From positions 4,909,501-4,973,500 of the forward strand of contig NZ_CP120997.1 in assembly GCF_030719295.1 (NCBI RefSeq): 64,000 nucleotides of DNA. The letters are read 5' to 3'. The DNA comes from Streptomyces sp. Mut1 (GTDB lineage: Bacteria > Actinomycetota > Actinomycetes > Streptomycetales > Streptomycetaceae). The translations under genes and the position numbers were made by a program. Positions 26,904 to 35,180 of the stretch are shown in pieces (the stretch's first letter is position 1; every line of letters begins with the position of its first letter). Under the pieces are notes generated by a model. That model saw nothing but the letters and a program-made list of their open reading frames with translations, searched no databases and was not told where the DNA came from.

Positions 26904-28081
26904 TGGCCGACGAGCAGTACGCATGGCTTGACAAGGAAGCGGCGGAGAAGTTGCTCCGCGGCGAACCGGTCGACTCTGCCGAAGGCCACCCCTGTCAGGA
27001 TGCCGAACGCCTCGCCGCCGCCCTGGGCGCCGCAGCCCGCACCGCCCTGCCCGCCACCGGCGAACTGCCCGGCGAGGCCGCCGCGCTGGCCGCCTTCCGC
27101 GCCGCCCCGCGCCGGACCCGCACCGCACCCCGCACGGCCCCGGGCCGGGCCGCCGCCGCGCACGGAGCCGGGGCGGACGACGACGGGACCGCGATGCTCG
27201 CGCCCGTCCACATAGGCAGGGCCGCCTCCGGCGCGGGTGCCGGGGCAGCGGGCCCGCGCGGCGACCGCGCCTTCCGCTGGAGCCGGCCCCTGCGCTTCGG
27301 CCTGGTCGCCTCCGTGGCGTGCTGCGCGATCGGCGGGGTGGCCGTGGCCGCCGGGACCGGCGTGCTGCCCGTCCCCTTCGGCCGGCACACCCCCTCCCCG
27401 GCGACCTCGGTCTCGGCCGCCGCCTCGCCCGGGGAACTGGGCTCCGGCCTCGTCCCCGACGAGGAGACCTCCGTACCGCCGCCGCCCGGCTCCCCCGACC
27501 CGAGCACCCCGTCCCCGCACGCCCCGCCCCCCGGCGGCGGCACGGACCAGGACGGCGAGGACACCGCCCACGCCGACGGCACCACCCCCGACAGCGGCCG
27601 GAGCGGCGAGGGCGACAGCGGCACGGACCGGTCGGACGGCAGTGGGCCGGGCGGCGGGACGGGCATCGACGACGACACCTCCGCCGGCGGGTCCACGGAC
27701 ACCGAGAAGGGGCACGGCGGGTCCGGCGACGAGGACGACACGTCCGCCGCCTGGTACGCCAAGACCCTGAAGGCCTGCCGCGACTACCGCGACGGCAACC
27801 TCGACAAGGACCGCAGGGAACGCCTCGAAGCCCTGGCCAAGGGCGCGCGCAACCTGGACCGCTTCTGCGACCGGCTGCTCGACAAGGCGGGCGACGACAG
27901 CGACGGCCAGAGCGGCGACGGGAACGCCGAACAGGGCGGCGACGCCTCGGGCGCGCTCCCGTCCATCCATTTCACCGAGTCGCCCGGCCCCTCGGTGGCG
28001 GCCATCGCCCCGGACCCGGCGACGAGGGGTTCCGGCACCTCCGCCGCGCCGGATCCGACCGCCTCGGCGGCGGCCCGCTGA
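26903..28081 (+). CDS. single-pass membrane protein coupled to the sigma factor, possible anti-sigma
   Basis: 392 residues. Cytoplasmic N-terminus (1-135) with DKEAAEKLLRGEPVDSAEGH and DAERLAAALGAAAR, one membrane helix near 140-160 (LVASVACCAIGGVAVAAG), then an external Pro/Ser/Asp/Gly-rich segment and a helical module with two Cys (KACRDYRDGN, LDRFCDRLLDK). The overlap with the sigma gene suggests it sequesters that factor at the membrane. It lacks a recognisable ZAS motif, so the anti-sigma role is inferred from context. Confidence 0.82.
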   Translation: MADEQYAWLDKEAAEKLLRGEPVDSAEGHPCQDAERLAAALGAAARTALPATGELPGEAAALAAFRAAPRRTRTAPRTAPGRAAAAHGAGADDDGTAMLAPVHIGRAASGAGAGAAGPRGDRAFRWSRPLRFGLVASVACCAIGGVAVAAGTGVLPVPFGRHTPSPATSVSAAASPGELGSGLVPDEETSVPPPPGSPDPSTPSPHAPPPGGGTDQDGEDTAHADGTTPDSGRSGEGDSGTDRSDGSGPGGGTGIDDDTSAGGSTDTEKGHGGSGDEDDTSAAWYAKTLKACRDYRDGNLDKDRRERLEALAKGARNLDRFCDRLLDKAGDDSDGQSGDGNAEQGGDASGALPSIHFTESPGPSVAAIAPDPATRGSGTSAAPDPTASAAAR

Positions 28082-28200
28082 CGGCCGTTACCGCCGGGTG
28101 TGACGTTTTCCGGCCTGCGGACGCTGTACAGAATGAGCCGACTGGTCATCGGCAGCGCCCGGAGCCGGGGTTCCCCCCGTACCTGCGGCTCGGCGCACAT

Positions 28201-28239
28201 GGCGCGGGCGGGACACGTTCCCCCGGTCCCGCCCGCGCC
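28201..28239. terminator. bidirectional terminator
   Basis: 14-bp perfect stem (GGCGCGGGCGGGAC at 28201-28214, complement at 28226-28239) between the convergent sigma operon and the L,D-transpeptidase gene. Confidence 0.75.
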
Positions 28240-28267
28240 CCTCAACCCCCGTTGCTCGCAGCACTCG

Positions 28268-29212
28268 CTACTTGTAGACGACGACCTTGTCGCCGTTGCG
28301 GACCTGGGAGAACAGGGACGCGATCTTCCCCTCGTCCCGGACGTTGACACATCCGTGCGAGGCGCCGTTGTAGCCGCGGGCCGCGAAGTCCGAGGAGTAG
28401 TGCACCGCCTGGCCGCCGCTGAAGAACATCGCGTAGGGCATGGCCGTGTGGTAGATCGACGACACGTGGTGCCGCGACTTCCAGTACACGGAGAACGTGC
28501 CCTCGCGGGTCGGGGTGTACTGCGAGCCGAACCGTACGTCCATGGACGAGACGACCTTGCCGTCGATCATCCAGGACAGGGTCCGGCTGTTCTTGCTGAT
28601 GCAGAGCACCCGGCCCGTCAGGCACCGCTTGTCCGGCTCGGCGACCGGGACGGTGGTCGGCGGGTTCAGCTCGGCGGCCGTCGGCGTGTGCGTCATGCCG
28701 AGCAGCTTCTGCCAGGTGACGGTGTCCGTCTTCCCGGTCCTGGACAGGCCGCGCTTGCCCTGGAACGACTGCACGGCGGTGGCCGTGACGGACCCGTAGT
28801 AGCCGGTGGGGCTGCGGTTGAAGTGCCCGATCTGACGCAGCCGGGCCTGCAACTCGCGCACCTGCTTGCCCTCCGCCCCGCTCGCTATGAGCACCGTGCC
28901 CTGCGGATCGGCCGACGAAGGCGTGCCGCTGGGCTTCGGCGGCGCCTTCGCCGGTTCCTTCGTCTTCGTGGCGCTCGCGGACGGGCTCGCCGGCTCCGTC
29001 CGGTCCCCGCCCGGCTTCGCGTCCTCGGTGGGCGAGCCGGAACTGCTGCTCGCCGGTACCGACGGGGCGGCCTGCGCGCTGTCGGCCGCCTGCGCCTTGC
29101 ACCCGGCGGTCACGGCCGCCAGCGCCAGGACGGCCACGGCGGCGGTGGCCGCGCCGCCTGCCCGGACGCCCCTGTGCGCGTATCCGCGCCCGGTCCTGCT
29201 GGTGCCTGTCAT
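28268..29212 (-). CDS. L,D-transpeptidase lipoprotein with peptidoglycan-binding domain
   Basis: 314 residues from the ATG at 29212. Lipoprotein signal (VTAGCKAQ), a Ser/Pro/Lys linker, a PG_binding_1 domain (about 108-170: GKQVRELQARLRQIGHFNRS) and a C-terminal YkuD domain with the catalytic SHGCVNVR. It would form 3-3 cross-links in peptidoglycan or attach proteins to it, outside the membrane. Start chosen for the signal peptide. The frame runs open to 29395 without signal-like sequence. Confidence 0.93.
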   Translation of the reverse strand: MTGTSRTGRGYAHRGVRAGGAATAAVAVLALAAVTAGCKAQAADSAQAAPSVPASSSSGSPTEDAKPGGDRTEPASPSASATKTKEPAKAPPKPSGTPSSADPQGTVLIASGAEGKQVRELQARLRQIGHFNRSPTGYYGSVTATAVQSFQGKRGLSRTGKTDTVTWQKLLGMTHTPTAAELNPPTTVPVAEPDKRCLTGRVLCISKNSRTLSWMIDGKVVSSMDVRFGSQYTPTREGTFSVYWKSRHHVSSIYHTAMPYAMFFSGGQAVHYSSDFAARGYNGASHGCVNVRDEGKIASLFSQVRNGDKVVVYK

Positions 29213-29403
29213 CCCGACCCCCTGAATCCGTGTATCCCATGGGACGGGTTCCCGCTCCGACCGGTTGCCGAATCCTTGCGCGGGGTGGAAAAGCGGTAAC
29301 GATGCGGCTGCCGCCGTGGCGGTAGTACGGCGACGAGGTCCGGGACAGCGCCCTGCGGGACCTGGCGGACCGGGTGTCGTACCCGCGTGCGACACTCCGT
29401 TTC

Positions 29404-30072
29404 ATGCTGGGTGTCACCGACCTTCCGACCTATCTCGCCGGCCTGGTGCTGATCGTTCTGCTGCCGGGGCCGAATTCGCTGTACGTGCTGTCCGTCGCCG
29501 CCCGGCGCGGGGTGCGGACCGGGTATGTGGCCGCGGCCGGGGTGTGGACCGGGGACACCGTGCTGATGACGCTGTCCGCGCTGGGCGCCTCCTCGCTGTT
29601 GCAGACGACGCCCGTGCTGTTCGCCGTCGTCAAGTACGCGGGTGCGGGGTATCTGACCTGGATGGCCATCGGGATGCTGCGGGCCGCGGTGTCGATGTGG
29701 CGCGAGCGGCACCGGAGGGTCGCCGAGATCACCGGGGAGGGCGAGGACGCGGCGCAGGTGCCCGGGGGCATGGAGCGGCCGTACCGGCGGGCGCTGGTGG
29801 TCAGCCTGTTCAACCCGAAGGCGATCCTGTTCCTGATCTCGTTCTTCGTGCAGTTCGTCGACCCCGGTTACGCCTACCCGGCGCTCTCCTTCCTGGTGTT
29901 GGGCACCCTGCTCCAGATCGCCAGCTTCCTGTACCTGACGATGCTGATATTCGGCGGCACCCGGCTGTCCGCCGCGTTCCGCCGCCGCAGGCGTCTGTCG
30001 GCGGGGGCCACGTCGGCGGCCGGGGTGCTGTTCCTCGGGTTCGCCGCGAAGCTGTCGCTCAGCAGCGTCTGA
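29404..30072 (+). CDS. LysE/RhtB family amino-acid exporter (LeuE-like)
   Basis: 222 residues with six predicted helices. VLIVLLPGPNSLYVLSVAAR is the family signature near the N-terminus, and LVVSLFNPKAILFLISFFVQF is the conserved mid segment. Exports amino acids such as leucine or homoserine derivatives. Divergent from the L,D-transpeptidase. Its stop is 10 bp from the convergent monooxygenase stop. Confidence 0.9.
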   Translation: MLGVTDLPTYLAGLVLIVLLPGPNSLYVLSVAARRGVRTGYVAAAGVWTGDTVLMTLSALGASSLLQTTPVLFAVVKYAGAGYLTWMAIGMLRAAVSMWRERHRRVAEITGEGEDAAQVPGGMERPYRRALVVSLFNPKAILFLISFFVQFVDPGYAYPALSFLVLGTLLQIASFLYLTMLIFGGTRLSAAFRRRRRLSAGATSAAGVLFLGFAAKLSLSSV

Positions 30073-30082
30073 CGCGGCCGGC

Positions 30083-31507
30083 TCAGCCTGCGAGGCCGAG
30101 GCCCAGCGGGGTGAGGTATTCCGCCAGCCCGGCCGTGTCCCGGCCCGCCCAGCCGATGTAGCCGTCGGGGCGGATCAGGAACAGGCCCGTTCCGTACGGC
30201 TCGTAGGCGTCGGGCAGCCGGTGCGTCCGCAGCGCCGCCGTGCCGGGCTCCGGCAGTTCCGCTTCGGTGCCGACGGCCAGCAGCGTGAAGTGCGGGCCCC
30301 GGAAGACGTCGAACAGCCGCCGGCCGTCCGCCGGTCCGTCGGGCGCGCGGTCGCCGGCCTCCAGCGCGCCGGCCCGGCCCACCGACAGCGGGCCCTCGCG
30401 GTAGCCCAGGCCCAGTTGCTGGGTCGCCCTGCCGCGCTCCTGCTCGCCCCGGTGGATACGGGTGGACAGGCCGAGCATCTCGGCGGCGACCGGGCGGCGC
30501 TCCTGCTCGTAGCTGTCGAGCAGGGCGGCGGGTGCCCCGTGGCGCAGCACCTGCCCGAGCTTCCAGCCCAGGTTGTACGCGTCCTGCACGCTGGTGTTGA
30601 GCCCCTGGCCGCCCGCGGGGGAGTGGACGTGGGCGGCGTCCCCGGCCAGGAAGACCCGTCCGTCGCGGAAGCGGTCGGCCAGGGCGGCGCGCGGGCGGAA
30701 GTCGGAGGCCCAGCGCACCTCGGTGACGTCCGCCGCCGCCAGGTGCGTGCGGGCGGCGACCACCGCGCGGACCCCGTCCGCCGAGGTGTCGGGCTCGCCC
30801 TCCTTGAACTGGGCGACCAGCTGGAAGTCCTCGGTGCCGGGCAGCGGGCAGAGCGTGATGAACCCCGCGTCGGTGTTCATCATGTGCCAGTTGAGCCGGT
30901 CGAGCGCCGTCTCGGCGATCCGTACGTCGGCCACCAGCATCGGCGCCGGGTCCACCGTCTCCCCGGTCATCGCGATGCCCAGCTCCCGGCGCACGGTGGA
31001 GCGTCCGCCGTCCGCCGCGACCAGGCAGGAGGCGCGGACCACCCGGCCGGTGGCCAGCTGTGCGGTGACCCCGTCGGCGTCCTGGTCCAGGCCGGTCAGC
31101 GCGGTCGAGAACGCGACGTCGCCGCCCAGTTCGCGCAGCCGGGCGAGCAGGATCTCCTGGGTGCGCCACTGCGGCATCATCCACGGCTCCCCGTACGGCT
31201 CGGCGTCCGTCGGCGGTGCGACCCGGAACATGCGGTGCTCGCCCATCCGCTCGCCGTTCTGCCAGGCCATCCCGACCGGTGCGGGGCCGCCGTACGCGCG
31301 GACCGCGCCGCCCACCCCGAGGTCGTCCAGGACCTCCCGGGTGCGGGGCTGGACGCCCTTGCCGCGCGAGCCGGGGAAGAGGCCCGGCGCCTGCTCCACG
31401 ACGAGGGCGCGGACGCCCCTGCGGGCCAGGTCGCAGGCCAGGGCGAGGCCGCACGGGCCGGCGCCGACGACGAGGACGTCAGTTTCCTTAACAGTGTTAA
31501 GTTCCAT
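30083..31507 (-). CDS. FAD-dependent aromatic monooxygenase
   Basis: 474 residues of the PHBH/phenol hydroxylase-like group A flavoprotein family. The dinucleotide fold VVGAGPCGLALACDLARRG is at about 12-30, the DG motif is near 165 (LVAADGGRS), and the GD motif is VFLAGDAAHVHSPAGGQGLN near 275. It probably hydroxylates an aromatic or antibiotic substrate with NAD(P)H. Divergent from a TetR gene of the tetracycline-repressor type. One operator lies within codons 3-7 of this gene, so a slightly later or earlier start cannot be ruled out. Confidence 0.9.
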   Translation of the reverse strand: MELNTVKETDVLVVGAGPCGLALACDLARRGVRALVVEQAPGLFPGSRGKGVQPRTREVLDDLGVGGAVRAYGGPAPVGMAWQNGERMGEHRMFRVAPPTDAEPYGEPWMMPQWRTQEILLARLRELGGDVAFSTALTGLDQDADGVTAQLATGRVVRASCLVAADGGRSTVRRELGIAMTGETVDPAPMLVADVRIAETALDRLNWHMMNTDAGFITLCPLPGTEDFQLVAQFKEGEPDTSADGVRAVVAARTHLAAADVTEVRWASDFRPRAALADRFRDGRVFLAGDAAHVHSPAGGQGLNTSVQDAYNLGWKLGQVLRHGAPAALLDSYEQERRPVAAEMLGLSTRIHRGEQERGRATQQLGLGYREGPLSVGRAGALEAGDRAPDGPADGRRLFDVFRGPHFTLLAVGTEAELPEPGTAALRTHRLPDAYEPYGTGLFLIRPDGYIGWAGRDTAGLAEYLTPLGLGLAG

Positions 31508-31537
31508 GGCTCCGAGTGTGACTTTAACGGTGTTAAG
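31487..31537. promoter_or_regulatory. twin TetR operator candidates
   Basis: CTTAACAGTGTTAAG (31487-31501, perfect palindrome) and TTTAACGGTGTTAAG (31523-31537), centres 36 bp apart, between the monooxygenase and TetR genes. Both share TTAACNGTGTTAA. A third half-site TGTTAA lies at about 31553-31558. Confidence 0.78.
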
Positions 31538-31567
31538 TTGTCAAGGAAGGGCTGTTAACTTGGCACC

Positions 31568-32215
31568 GTGGGTACGACGAAGATCGACCGGTCCCGGGTG
31601 GCCGACACGGCGCTGCGGCTGCTGAACGAGGTGGGCCTCGACGGCCTCAGCCTGCGCGCCATCGCCAAGGAGCTGGACGTCAAGGCGCCCGCGCTCTACT
31701 GGCACTTCAAGGACAAGCAGGCGCTGCTCGACGAGATGGCCACGGTGATGTACCGGCGGATGCTCGCCGACGACCTCCCCGCCGCAACCCCGGATGGCTG
31801 GCAGGACCAGCTCGTCGCCTACAACAGCGGACTGCGCCGGGCGCTGCTGCGCTACCGCGACGGGGCCAAGGTCTACGGCGGCGCGCGGTTCGCCGGCACC
31901 GACCACGCCGACGGCCTCGAAGCCCATCTGCGGACCATGGTCGGCGCGGGCTTCGAGCTGTGGCAGGCGGTACGGGCGGGCACCACCGCGTACGCGTACA
32001 CGATGGGCTTCGTCAGCGAGGAGCAGGGTGTCCGCCCGATGCCCGGCGAGCAGCAGCGCGAGGGCTTCGACGTCGGCGAACGCGCCGAACGGCTGGCCCG
32101 CTACCCGCTCGCCGCGGCGGCCGGCCCCGAGATCTTCGCCCGCTACGACGAACGCTTCGAGGACGGTCTCCGGCTGATCATCGCGGGCATCGAGACCCGG
32201 TACGGCGTGCGCTGA
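31568..32215 (+). CDS. TetR family regulator with tetracycline-repressor-type C-terminal domain
   Basis: 215 residues. HTH at about 8-52 (VADTALRLLNEVGLDGLSLR, AKELDVKAPALYWHFKDKQ) in the TetR-class arrangement, and the C-terminal portion fits TetR_C. Divergent from the FAD monooxygenase, with two TTAACNGTGTTAA operators between. It most likely represses both genes and is released by the monooxygenase substrate. Confidence 0.9.
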   Translation: MGTTKIDRSRVADTALRLLNEVGLDGLSLRAIAKELDVKAPALYWHFKDKQALLDEMATVMYRRMLADDLPAATPDGWQDQLVAYNSGLRRALLRYRDGAKVYGGARFAGTDHADGLEAHLRTMVGAGFELWQAVRAGTTAYAYTMGFVSEEQGVRPMPGEQQREGFDVGERAERLARYPLAAAAGPEIFARYDERFEDGLRLIIAGIETRYGVR

Positions 32216-32226
32216 GGGCGACTGCC

Positions 32227-32364
32227 GCCACCGCTACCCCGCCGGGCCGTCAACCATGCGCGCGCCGGGGGTGCCACCGCTACCCCGCCCAGCCGTCAAC
32301 CATGCGCGCGCCGGGGGTCGGCGCCGTACCCCGCCGGGCCGTAGGCCATGCGTGCGCGCCCCCT
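32227..32364. repeat. 46-bp tandem repeat, three copies
   Basis: Units begin at 32227, 32273 and 32319. The first two are nearly identical (GCCACCGCTACCCCGCC...) and the third has diverged. They fill the gap between two converging genes and may act in termination or simply be an expanded sequence. Confidence 0.8.
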
Positions 32365-34886
32365 CAGGCGCGCCCCCGTCGGCCGCGGCGCCGCCGTGCG
32401 CGCACCAGCCCCACCACTCTCGGTGCGAACGCCACCGCGAGGAGCCCCGCCAGGGCCGCCGCCCCGGCCGCCGTTCCCGCCCGCAGGCCCGGCGGCCGGA
32501 ACGCGCAGTCCACCGTGGTCCGCCCCTCCGCCACCGGGGCCGCGACCAGGCCCAGGTACGAGCCCGCCGGGCGCCCGTCGCAGCTCCAGCCCGCGATCCG
32601 GGGCGCGGCCAGCACCGCGACTCCCCGGGTGCCCGCCGGGAGCGACGCGCGCACGCCGCTGCCGGAGACCGTCACCCGCGTCGCCCCCGTCCGCTTCAGC
32701 CCGGCCACCGCCGAGGCCAGCCGGTCCGGGTCCAGACAGCCGACGGAGTCGTGCGGCACGGTCCCGGGCCGCTCCGCCCGCAGGGTCACCGCGATGCGGC
32801 CCGAGCCCGTGCCGAGCGGCAGCACTCCGGCGCGCCGGGCCGGCAGGTCGCCCCGGACGTCCAGCGGATCGCCGGCCGTGCCCAGCAGCGCGGTGCCGAA
32901 CAGGTCCGGCGCCCACAGGAACACCCGGCTGCCCGCCGGACAGCTCGCGCTCAGCGTGTACGTGCCGGGCCCGACCTCGTACGCGTGGGCGTCGCGGTCC
33001 GTGGCGGGCGCGCCGCCGGTCGACCGCAGCGTTGTCGTCGGCAGCGTGTAGACCCGGGCACCGAGCAGCTTCTCCTGGTTGCGGAACGGCGAGCGGCCCC
33101 AGCCGGACGCGGCGGAGCCCGGCGGGCGCACGGTCACCAGCGGCGGCACGTCCTGCCGGGTCACGGTCACCGGTCGGGCGTCCGGGCGGTTCCAGCTCTG
33201 GTGCGGGTCGCGGGGCATGTGGACCCGGGCGCCGACCGAGAACACCGCGTCGGTCACCGGATTGTCCAGGCTCTGCAAGGCGCGCCCGCGCGAGGTCCAG
33301 CCGCCGCCGAGCGCGAGAAAGGTGCGGGTCGTCACGTCGGGCGTGTGGCTGCTGTAGTACGCCCCGCCCTGACCGCCGACCGTCAACGGGTCGTTCGCCG
33401 TGCTCTGTTCGAGCCCCGGGTCGGTGCGGTAGCGCGGCCAGCCGTCGGCGCGGGCGACGGCCTCCGCCTGGAGACGCTGACGCCCGCCCCAGGGCGCGTA
33501 GTCGTCCAGCTGCCTCAGCCGCTGCCGGTCGGCGTACGCGGTGGTCGCCGCGGCCTGCCCCGCCTGCGCCCCGACCAGCAGCACCACCGCGAGCGCGGCG
33601 AACCGGCCGCCGCGTACCAGCGCGAACGCGCAGACCGCCGCCACCAGGCCCGCCGCGAACAGCGGATACGTCCAGCGGCTGACCAGATCGCTGGGCGCGG
33701 CGCCCGCGGCGACCAGCACCAGCACCCCGGCCCCGCACAGCAGCGCCCGCCGGTCCGGACGGCCGTGCGCCACAGCGGTCCAGGCGGCGATCACCACCAG
33801 GCCCGAGAGCACGAACGTCTGCCGGAACGGGCTGCCGTTCGGCGTCGCGAACGCGTGCCAGAGCAGATGCGTGGGCCCCCACTGCAAGGAGAGGGCGACG
33901 AGCGCCACCAGCCCCGGCCACACCCACCGCTCGGCGCGCGGCACCCCGCGGTGGAAGGCCAGCGCGCAGGCGAGCAGCAGGGAGCCGGTGCCGAGGAAGA
34001 GCGCGGGGCTGAAGAAGCCGTACGTGGCGGGCAGCAGCCGGGCCGCCACATCGGACCAGCCGGCCGGGGCGAATTCCCGGTCCAGGCCCGGGTAGGCGTG
34101 CCGGGTGCCGAGGAAGACCGGCAGCAGGACCGGGGCGGCGAGCCCGATGCCGAGCAGGACCGTGCGCACCGCGCGCCCCAGCCCCCGTATCCGCTCGCGC
34201 GCGGTGCCGTCCTCCAGCAGCAGCCGGACCGCCAGCACCAGCGCCGTCCCGAGCGTCGCCATGTACGCGGTGTAGAAGTTCGACACCCAGGCGAGCGTCA
34301 CCAGGAGCGTGCCGAGCACCGGCCGCCGCCCGGTCCGCGCCCACTCACCGGCCAGGCACAGCAGCGGAAGGGCGATCAGCCCGTCCAGCCACATCGGGTT
34401 GTACACGGCCTCGATCACCGACCAGCCGCACAGCGCGTACGAGGCGCCCAGCACGACCGCGACCCACTCCCGGCCGCGCCCCCGGCGCAACGCGGTGAGC
34501 AGCCACGTCATGGCCGCAGCCGCCACGCCCGTCTTCACCAGCGTGATCACGTAGACCGCCAGGTCGGCGCGGTCCCTCGGGAACACCCCGACGAGCAGCG
34601 CGAACGGGCTGGTGAGGTACGTCCCGAGGTCCGGCAGGAAGCTGCTTCCGTAGCCGGACCGCCAGTTGAGCAGCAGCCCGCCGTCCGCGCGGCCGTGCAG
34701 CAGGTCCCAGAGATGGGTGTGGAACGGGACGAACTGATTGCCCAGGTCGTTCACGGCGCGGGTGCGCGGGCCGAACGGGAAACCGCGGGCCACCGCGTCC
34801 CCCGCGCAGACGGTCACGACGGCGAGCAGGGCGGCCAGAGCGGCACTCCGGCCGCGCGGCGATCGGAGAAGCGACGGAGTCCTCAT
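32364..34886 (-). CDS. YfhO-type multi-spanning membrane protein
   Basis: 840 residues. About 12 membrane helices (1-450 and one near the C-terminus) and a large periplasm-side soluble segment (450-800). NDLGNQFVPFHTHLWDLLHG and LNWRSGYGSSFLPDLGTY near 45-90 are characteristic of the YfhO family. GT-C-like members help decorate wall polymers with sugars in Firmicutes. Position beside a nonulosonate glycopolymer locus suggests a comparable role here. Divergent from the GT29 gene. Confidence 0.85.
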   Translation of the reverse strand: MRTPSLLRSPRGRSAALAALLAVVTVCAGDAVARGFPFGPRTRAVNDLGNQFVPFHTHLWDLLHGRADGGLLLNWRSGYGSSFLPDLGTYLTSPFALLVGVFPRDRADLAVYVITLVKTGVAAAAMTWLLTALRRGRGREWVAVVLGASYALCGWSVIEAVYNPMWLDGLIALPLLCLAGEWARTGRRPVLGTLLVTLAWVSNFYTAYMATLGTALVLAVRLLLEDGTARERIRGLGRAVRTVLLGIGLAAPVLLPVFLGTRHAYPGLDREFAPAGWSDVAARLLPATYGFFSPALFLGTGSLLLACALAFHRGVPRAERWVWPGLVALVALSLQWGPTHLLWHAFATPNGSPFRQTFVLSGLVVIAAWTAVAHGRPDRRALLCGAGVLVLVAAGAAPSDLVSRWTYPLFAAGLVAAVCAFALVRGGRFAALAVVLLVGAQAGQAAATTAYADRQRLRQLDDYAPWGGRQRLQAEAVARADGWPRYRTDPGLEQSTANDPLTVGGQGGAYYSSHTPDVTTRTFLALGGGWTSRGRALQSLDNPVTDAVFSVGARVHMPRDPHQSWNRPDARPVTVTRQDVPPLVTVRPPGSAASGWGRSPFRNQEKLLGARVYTLPTTTLRSTGGAPATDRDAHAYEVGPGTYTLSASCPAGSRVFLWAPDLFGTALLGTAGDPLDVRGDLPARRAGVLPLGTGSGRIAVTLRAERPGTVPHDSVGCLDPDRLASAVAGLKRTGATRVTVSGSGVRASLPAGTRGVAVLAAPRIAGWSCDGRPAGSYLGLVAAPVAEGRTTVDCAFRPPGLRAGTAAGAAALAGLLAVAFAPRVVGLVRARRRRGRRGRA

Positions 34887-35087
34887 GATGCGTCGAATAT
34901 GTCATCGAACATCGTGAAATCCCGTGGAGCGGGCGGCGGTTCACCTGATGGTCCGCAGGCGTTCATCCAGGCACCGGAGAACGCCCCCCAAGCCCCGCCC
35001 GGCACGGCCCGCCACCGCACATGTCCGGCGGGCCGCAGCGCAGTTTCCCGGGCCGACAGGGCGAGTTCATCCCGCGGCCGTTCAGGT

Positions 35088-35097
35088 TTCCTAACGT
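35088..35097 (+). promoter_or_regulatory. candidate promoter -10 motif upstream of the GT29 gene
   Basis: TTCCTAACGT containing TAACGT (35092-35097), about 84 bp before the ATG at 35181. The identical 10-mer precedes the leaderless-looking gene at 41675, with a GTT at the same 23-bp distance upstream in both. Confidence 0.35.
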
Positions 35098-35180
35098 GCC
35101 ACGGAACCCCGAACGGCCGACGGACATCCGGCCCCTCCCTACGCCCCCGCCCCCCACGGGCACCAGACGCTTGGAGCGCC

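Noticed and set aside
32256-35180. 5' extension of the GT29 reading frame
   Set aside because: Lies antisense to the YfhO-type gene and lacks any family similarity. The ATG at 35181 has a good RBS.
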